This document shows positions 58,469 through 64,000 of a stretch of 64,000 bases of DNA, in pieces. Position 1 is the first letter of the stretch. Every line of letters begins with the position of its first letter. This DNA is from Cymbidium sinense (Eukaryota > Streptophyta > Magnoliopsida > Asparagales > Orchidaceae): contig CM038229.1 in the NCBI GenBank assembly GCA_021442155.1, forward strand, positions 90,160,693 to 90,224,692. The letters run 5' to 3'. The notes beneath the pieces are model-generated. The model had not been told where the DNA came from. It made no database searches and saw only the letters and a list, made by a program, of their open reading frames with translations. The translations under genes were made by a program, and so were the position numbers.

Positions 58469-59428
58469 ATGGGAAAGCAGAAAGAAGGTGGTGCACCAGC
58501 AATTTGGGAGTTAGGTACTACTTTACTCTTTTGTGACTTCTGCATCAAAGAAATAGAGTTAGGCAACAGGCCGACTTCTCATTTCAATAAAGATGGTTGG
58601 AAAAATATTATGAATAATTTAAATGAGCGAATCGGGCGAACATATGATCGTACACAACTTAAAAATAAATGGGACCATTTAAAGAAAGAGTGGAAGTTGT
58701 GGAAAGAGCTACTGAAACCGGAATTGGATGGGATCCTATCAAAAAATTGTAGATGCTTCAATGAGAATGGTGGAATGACAAAAATCTGTTAGTTAACTTG
58801 CACAACTTTAGCATTGAATTTGAATTACATACATTTACTTAACATTTGTGTATGGATATAATATAGGTAATACACGCCAAGAAGTTCAGACAAAATGGCG
58901 ACGATCCGGAAGAAAAGTTGGATAGGATGTTTGGTCATATTGTAGCAACTGGTGATAATGTCTGGGTTCCAAATTCAGGAGTATTACCTGCAGAACTAAC
59001 AAATGCAGATTTAGACACATCAAATGATGATGAGAATCAAGAGGATGAACCAAATTTAGTAAATTGTACAGGAGGTGAAGGAACAACTTATCCTCCATCT
59101 CAAAAATCTCAAACATCCATTCCAACCACAGTAGAAAAACTAAAAGTTGTAAGTCCGGTGGAAGGCAACTTCTTATAAACCATATTAATGAGGTAGTCAT
59201 TGTAAATCTATCGGCTATTCTTTACCCAAATGCGATCGTAAAACTTTCACAATTCCCTAGGCATTACATGAAGTAGCACAAATTCCAGATATATTTGACG
59301 ATGAGGAGTTCTATGATTTTGCAATAGATTTTCTACAAGATAAAAATCGTAGGGAGACTTTTATGAGTATACCTTCTGATTGGAAAGTTTGGTGGTTAAG
59401 GAGACGTTTCTTCAGGAGTTCTCTATAA
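58469..59428 (+). CDS. Harbinger ORF1: Myb/SANT-like DNA-binding protein, three exons
   Basis: PIF/Harbinger ORF1 proteins carry a trihelix/Myb-like domain that binds element ends and helps import the transposase. Exon 1 starts at ATG 58,469 (MGKQKEGGAPAIWE). It contains the SANT-like block with FNKDGWKNIMNNLNER, YDRTQLKNKWDHLKKEWKLW and ends before TAG at about 58,790 (donor near GTTAG). Exon 2 (from about 58,867) reads FRQNGDDPEEKLDRMFGHIV and ATGDNVWVPNSG, then an acidic linker ending near 59,150. Exon 3 (59,261-59,428) gives ALHEVAQIPDIFDDEEFYDF with VWWLRRRFFRSSL and a stop. The C-terminal motif is typical. Exon borders are my estimates; the coding parts look open, unlike the neighbouring transposase. 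Confidence 0.65.
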
Positions 59429-59874
59429 GTCAGTGCGATGTTAAACTCATGATTTCTTTTTAAGACCTCCTTAATTCCAATTGATATATGTTACTAATGT
59501 AATAGTTAATGTAATGTACTGTTAGAAAATGACTTTTTTCATGCACAGGGGAACGTAAAGTCGTTTCATGTAGTAGGTTTTTTTTTATTATAGACTCTTG
59601 CAAGGACTAATGTAGTTTTTGAACTTTGTTATTTGGCAAGCATGATTACTACATTATTAGTTCCATTTACAATGAGCGAGCTTCATGTTTTAAGACGCAA
59701 TTTTATAATATTGTCATATGAAAGGTTTTATCAATATTCTCATGCACACATAAACTTAGATATTTTGCTATCATTACATGAATTATTAATCCATGATGAG
59801 ATCTTGTACTTTCAAGTGATACTGTAAAGCCACATGTGTTATGCTTCTCATAATTCTTATTGCAGTTAGCAGTA

Positions 59875-61190
59875 ATGTCTGATGAAGAAAACAATACTCT
59901 TGAAGATGACAATCACAATTACGGCGAATAGTGGATTGACAAGGCGGCTATATTGCAATTTTGTAATATTTTGACAACATCAAGTTGTTTGATCCATGAT
60001 TATAATAGACTATACCTGAAGAAACCATGCATGACATCAGTAGGTGATAAGTGGGTATTAGAATTATTACATGGTCATCTAATCCGATTCTACAATATGT
60101 TTAGAATGTCACAAGAAATTTTTAAGGACTTGTTAAGGTTACTTGAAACATCTTATGGGTTGGAGGGTTCACGCAGAACAACAACTAGAGAAATTCTTGC
60201 TATAAGTTTATATATTTTAGCACATAACGAGTCTATTAGGGAAACATGAGAACACTTTCAACACTCACGAGAGGCGATAAGTCGTTATTTTCTCATGCCT
60301 TCATCACATTAGTTATGTTAGGAATGGATATAATTATACCAAGATAAAATGTTTCTTTGAAATCCGTCACATATTGAAATGATGTTAGGTATATGCCATT
60401 TTTTAAAATTGTATTGGGGGCAATGGCACTCATGTTGATGCCCATTCCTGTTGAAGAACAAGTTGCATTTATAGGAAGACATCACCACGAGAATATTATG
60501 ACTGTATGTGATTTCAATATGTGTCTCACTTTTGTGGCATCGGGATGGGAGAGCTCTGCGCATGATGCTCGTATATTTCATCGTGCTGTCAAAGATCCTA
60601 GAAGCAATTTTCCAAACCCACCTGCAGGTATTTTCTTGTTTGAATATTAATGATTTATGTTTTTTTATTTAACACTATCCAGAACTAATATGTTTCTCTG
60701 TTAAATAGGGAAATATTATTTAGTAGATGCTGGTTACCCTTTATAAAGGGGTTTCTTAAAACCATATCCAGAAACAAGATATCACTTACCAGATTTTATT
60801 CGCGAGACACGTCCAATTAGAGGGCATCGTGAGATTTTCAACGAGCATCATTCATCATTTTAAGTGTTATAGAAGCATTTGGTGTATGGAAAAGAAATGG
60901 GGAATCCTGAGATATGCCAAATTATCCTTTCAAAAAATAACGGCTTATAGTTGTGGCTTCAATAGCAATACATAATTTCATTAGAAGACATCATTCACAT
61001 ATTGATCCAGAGTTCGAGAAATGTGATGTTGATGAATTTTTTATTCATCCAGAAGCAGATGAGTATAGACCAGGTGTACATGTGAATGTTGAACGAGCAA
61101 TAGTGATGTTGAAGTAGCTGATGGTCCAGGTGCTGAAGAAATGGCTGAACTTTGAGATAATATTTCAATTCAATTATGCCAACAAATCGG
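59875..61190 (+). pseudogene. Harbinger DDE transposase pseudogene (DDE_Tnp_4 type)
   Basis: An ATG at 59,875 opens MSDEENNTLEDDNHN but a TAG at 59,929-59,931 closes it. Coding resemblance continues with FYNMFRMSQEIFKDLLRLLE, LEGSRRTTTREILAISLYIL, then stops near 60,247. The first catalytic block (GAIDGTH in the family) reads with a 4-bp loss at about 60,416-60,428, deleting the Asp. IPVEEQVAFIGRHHHENIMT, FNMCLTFVASGWESSAHDAR (second Asp), then YYLVDAGY, KPYPETRYHLPDFIRETRPI and a VIEAFGVWK-type segment (family E) follow, with a TAA in the YPL region (about 60,742). The protein is therefore catalytically dead. A C-terminal AELRDNI-like end lies at about 61,150. Confidence 0.82.
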
Positions 61191-62138
61191 TAAGTGATAT
61201 TCATTGAATGTATTCTTATTTGTGATGAGCTAAGGCCTTAAATTGAGTAATATCTATTGCGTCTTAATTAGAATGATGTTTGATAAATTTGGTTTATCGA
61301 TGACAATAGTGGTGGGATTGGACAACTTATTGGGACCTAAATGGTATTGTTGATGTATTCGTTCGTGGAGTTTTTTTGTTTTGTTGATGCAGTACTAATT
61401 GTTTTTTGTCACATTCATATGCTTATTAACATGTGATTTTAATTGTTTTATTTTGAATTTGTAGGTCTTATTTGGAAGACTTTGAGTCGTGCTGGTGGAT
61501 CGAGAGCTCACGTTGCGGAGCCTTTATTTTTTTCCTTAATTTTTATTGACTTGTTTTTATTAGTTTTAGGGTTTGTTTTAAACAAGCAGAAGTGTCAATT
61601 TAACAATTCTTAGAGGAGTAATCTATGTGGATTATGTAATATTCATTCATACTAGTAGAGTTTGAAATATAGTTGATTGTAATTATCATTAGAAAAGTCA
61701 TAACTGTTACTTTGCATTATGTTAATTTTTTTACTTAATAAAATGGTTAAGCAAAAAAAAAAAAAATTCACCCAATCTCATTGTATTTAAAGTTACTGAA
61801 AATTTGGTAAATTTTTTTGGATTGTTTGGAAATTAATATTTGCATAGGCAAAAAATTATAAGAATTCTTTATTCAAACTTATTATTGCGGCTCAATTTAT
61901 TAGAGATTTGAAGAGGTTTAATATGTTCATAAAATTACAATTTAGCAGTTTCATAATAAAATTATTGCAATACAATGACAAATATAGCATATTTTACCCT
62001 ATATCATATTTAGTAAATTTAAGCTAAGAAATTTGCTATTTGAAGATAATAGTATTGTTTGTAAGTCATATATATTTATATATTATTTTGGGAGTTTTTG
62101 TTTAAATAATAACATTGGGTATAATAATCTTTATTATA

Positions 62139-62141
<3 letters not shown>

Positions 62142-62205
<64 letters not shown>
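62142..62205. repeat. (TA)n microsatellite
   Basis: About 30 TA units near the 3' end of the Harbinger element. It produces a Tyr-Ile frame that is not a gene. Confidence 0.93.
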
Positions 62206-62210
<5 letters not shown>

Positions 62211-62560
62211 TAATTAAACATATATTAGAAGAGAGTGGGGTTCAAATAATAATTTATAAACATTTGAAAAAATTAATTTGAGAATGATTAAAATTTTTTT
62301 TGTCAAGAACTATTACGATGCATATATTTTAAATAGTATAAATTTCTTAAATTAATAATTGTAACTTTGTAGAAATAGTTTTCATAATGAGATGAAGGAT
62401 TTTAGCATTTCCTATTACAATACGTCTCATAAGCTAGAATTTAAAAGTAATTTTATCCAAATAGTATTCTCAACTTTTCAGTAAAAAAGATTCATATGAC
62501 TTTTACATATGCTTTTAAATGAGTTTTTTAAGAATCTCATAAGCTTAGCCAAACAAAGCC

Positions 62561-63500
62561 TGAGTATGTCACTCTCAAAATTTATAAATAGACTATCATT
62601 CTTCATATAAAGGAAGACTATGATCTAAAGTGAAGATCCAAAAATGCTCAGGATTTGAGCTCCCTAAACATTGATACAACTTGACTTGACTTTGAGATTG
62701 GCAGATTACCATTATTGAATTGATGAATTGCCATCTCCAAATAGTCATATGGACACAATCATCAGTTTGACATAGGACTACCATCATTGAACTACTGAAT
62801 GACCACCATCATTAGACTAATGTTGTCCTATCACCACCATCAACTCATTACTGTCATTTCGTATTGTCAGGCAGCTGTTATCATTGAACCACTCTTTCAA
62901 TCACTAAAGTAGGACATCTCAATTGGACCACCGCTATCTCACAATACTGATAAATACCCAAAACCATCATCCAAGCTGGCCACAAGACCATACAATCGTC
63001 ATCACTAGGATTTGATATCATAATAACTTGTTAATTGTAATATTTGACTGTCAGCCATGATCATCTTCAAACCATTGTGTAACTCTTATTATCTGATTAC
63101 AATCACCCATTCTCTAATAGCTAATTATGGTTGACCATCGTCATCTCCTAATTTCAGTCTTCCAACAATCTTCACTTAATCATGGTCTCTTAACCACCAT
63201 CTTCCACTTGTAATTGCTCAACCACCATTACATAATTACAGTCACTCGAAATTCATTGACTAACTGTGGTAGCCCAACCTTCATCATCCAATAATAGTTA
63301 CTCAACAACTGTCACCTAACTATGATAATTTAAACACCATTTTTCAATTATAATCACTCAATCACATATCTAGATTTTCGCATTTGGTATGATCACTCAA
63401 CATCCAACAAATTTAAGTCCGACCACCATTAATCACCAAATGGAGGCGATGTTAGTGGTCAAGTAATCATAATTAGTCTATTGACCCTCGCTCCTCCCAA
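62561..63500. repeat. Degenerate ACCATCATC-rich repeat region
   Basis: Short strings such as CACCATCAT, CAACCACCAT, TAATTACAGTCACTC and CATCATCCAATAATAGT recur irregularly every 35-45 bp, suggesting a very degenerate minisatellite. No coding frame longer than about 60 codons. Confidence 0.5.
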
Positions 63501-63508
63501 AACGATGC

Positions 63509-63755
63509 ATGGCGATTACGCTCACATTTGGCGTTCATTTCTTCAACCACTGGATTCTCCCATTATTCTCCAAAAGCGCAACTTCTTGTTGCCTCTCGTT
63601 GGAACTTCCAAAAACTGAACGAAACACCTCGTTTGTCCGTCTCTACCGTGAACGAATGGGTGGACGCTTCTTCTTCCTATCGACCAAATGACCATTGGGT
63701 CACTGCGGCAAGTCGAATGAGCAACTTCCCTCCTTCAGTTTGAATGTCATTGGCT

Positions 63756-63790
<35 letters not shown>

Positions 63791-63871
63791 CCGAAGACCA
63801 AGCAATTCGTAGGCAAAGAGCCCCCAGACAGAGTCAGGCGAGACAAGTTCCCGATTCGAGAGGCATTCCAC
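63509..63871 (+). CDS. Possible first exon of a gene (plastid-targeted-like), incomplete
   Basis: An ATG at 63,509 opens a 60-codon frame beginning MAITLT. The adjacent frame from 63,531 reads AFISSTTGFSHYSPKAQLLV and PRLSVSTVNEWVDASSSYRP, Ser-rich and lacking acidic residues at its start, like a chloroplast transit peptide. The two frames would join with a single indel. A CT-rich leader with (CT)n follows at 63,760-63,789. GC content rises from here to the end of the window. Family unknown; it could be a chance frame or another broken gene. Confidence 0.25.
63760..63789. repeat. (CT)n microsatellite
   Basis: About 15 CT units in a GC-richer region. It makes a spurious Ser-Leu frame on the plus strand and Arg-Glu on the minus. 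Confidence 0.95.
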
Positions 63872-64000
63872 TTATTTCGACTTTGATCTTGGGGTGTTGG
63901 GGCAGACGGCTCTTGGAATCGGGGATTACAACTTTGTTGGCGTCGAAACCTAGAACCCAAGTACTAAATCGATGTTGATTACTTTTGGATTTCTAACTTG

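Larger units (their letters stand above)
56626..62560 (+). mobile_element. PIF/Harbinger-type transposon, 5.9 kb
   Basis: The left end GGCTCCATTTTTTTAAGCTT and the reverse complement of the right end GGCTTTGTTTGGCTAAGCTT match at 16 of 22 positions, including TAAGCTTAT. A 3-bp TGA repeat flanks it (56,623-56,625 and 62,561-62,563). Harbinger elements usually duplicate TWA, so the boundary call is moderate. Inside are the two expected genes in the same orientation: a Myb/SANT-like ORF1 (58,469-59,428) and a DDE transposase relic (59,875-61,190). The 5' 1.8 kb includes a leader-like, GC-richer stretch (56,750-57,000). The 3' part contains a (TA)n run. Confidence 0.7.

Noticed and set aside
1..64000. 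CRISPR arrays, rRNA or tRNA genes
   Set aside because: No spaced direct-repeat array or rRNA-like block was seen; tRNA genes cannot be excluded by eye but none was recognised.

Overview
The window is nuclear DNA from a flowering plant, probably AT-rich and repeat-laden. Evidence is a FEZ-type NAC gene with plant exon structure, plant L1 and RTE retrotransposons, Tat-lineage Ty3/Gypsy elements, hAT and PIF/Harbinger DNA transposons, a Tourist-like MITE and long AT/GA microsatellites. I cannot name the species. No intact, clearly functional host gene is visible. Almost everything recognisable is a transposable element, a captured or copied gene fragment, or a pseudogene.

Layout. 1-1.6 kb is AT-rich spacer. 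About 1.63-27.88 kb reads best as one decayed Tat-type Ty3/Gypsy retrotransposon with unusually long (about 5 kb) LTRs. Its 5' LTR (copy A) is followed by a partial tandem duplication (copy B, 6.7-10.2 kb), a primer-binding-like site, a short internal region with an integrase C-terminal relic and three hairpins, a purine tract, and the 3' LTR (copy C). Both LTRs carry fragments of host genes: a nucleotide pyrophosphatase/phosphodiesterase (NPP) and at least one other reading frame. The 3' LTR is split by a minus-strand RTE LINE (17.29-26.5 kb). That LINE is itself split by a 7.4 kb hAT element (18,113-25,517) with an 8-bp target duplication and matching TIRs. The hAT carries four exons of a KTF1/SPT5-like KOW gene in a continuous frame, plus a fragment of an RTE reverse transcriptase.

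27.9-34.3 kb holds a spacer, a NAC (FEZ-like) pseudogene at 29,933-32,189 with a long (TA)n in intron 1, a Tourist-like MITE (32,428-32,779) and another inverted-repeat MITE (33,261-33,672). 34.3-43.6 kb is a second Tat-type Gypsy complex. It has a plus-strand LTR-like promoter block and plus-strand ORF1/aORF relic, facing a minus-strand gag-protease-RT-RNase H-integrase series. The LTR-like sequences at its two ends are inverted. 44.4-49.65 kb is a near-full-length, inactivated minus-strand L1 LINE. 49.74-51.40 kb is an AT-rich foldback element, followed by an L1 fragment and a (GA)n tract.

52.2-55.5 kb, minus strand, joins a truncated LTR of the first Gypsy family (copy D) to a decayed copy of a plastid-lipid-associated/fibrillin (PAP12-like) gene. 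56.63-62.56 kb is a PIF/Harbinger element with a mostly open Myb/SANT-like ORF1 and a dead transposase. The last 1.4 kb is a degenerate repeat and a possible start of a gene.

The theme is gene-fragment traffic. At least three elements in the window (the long LTRs, the hAT, and possibly the copy D locus) carry pieces of different host genes.
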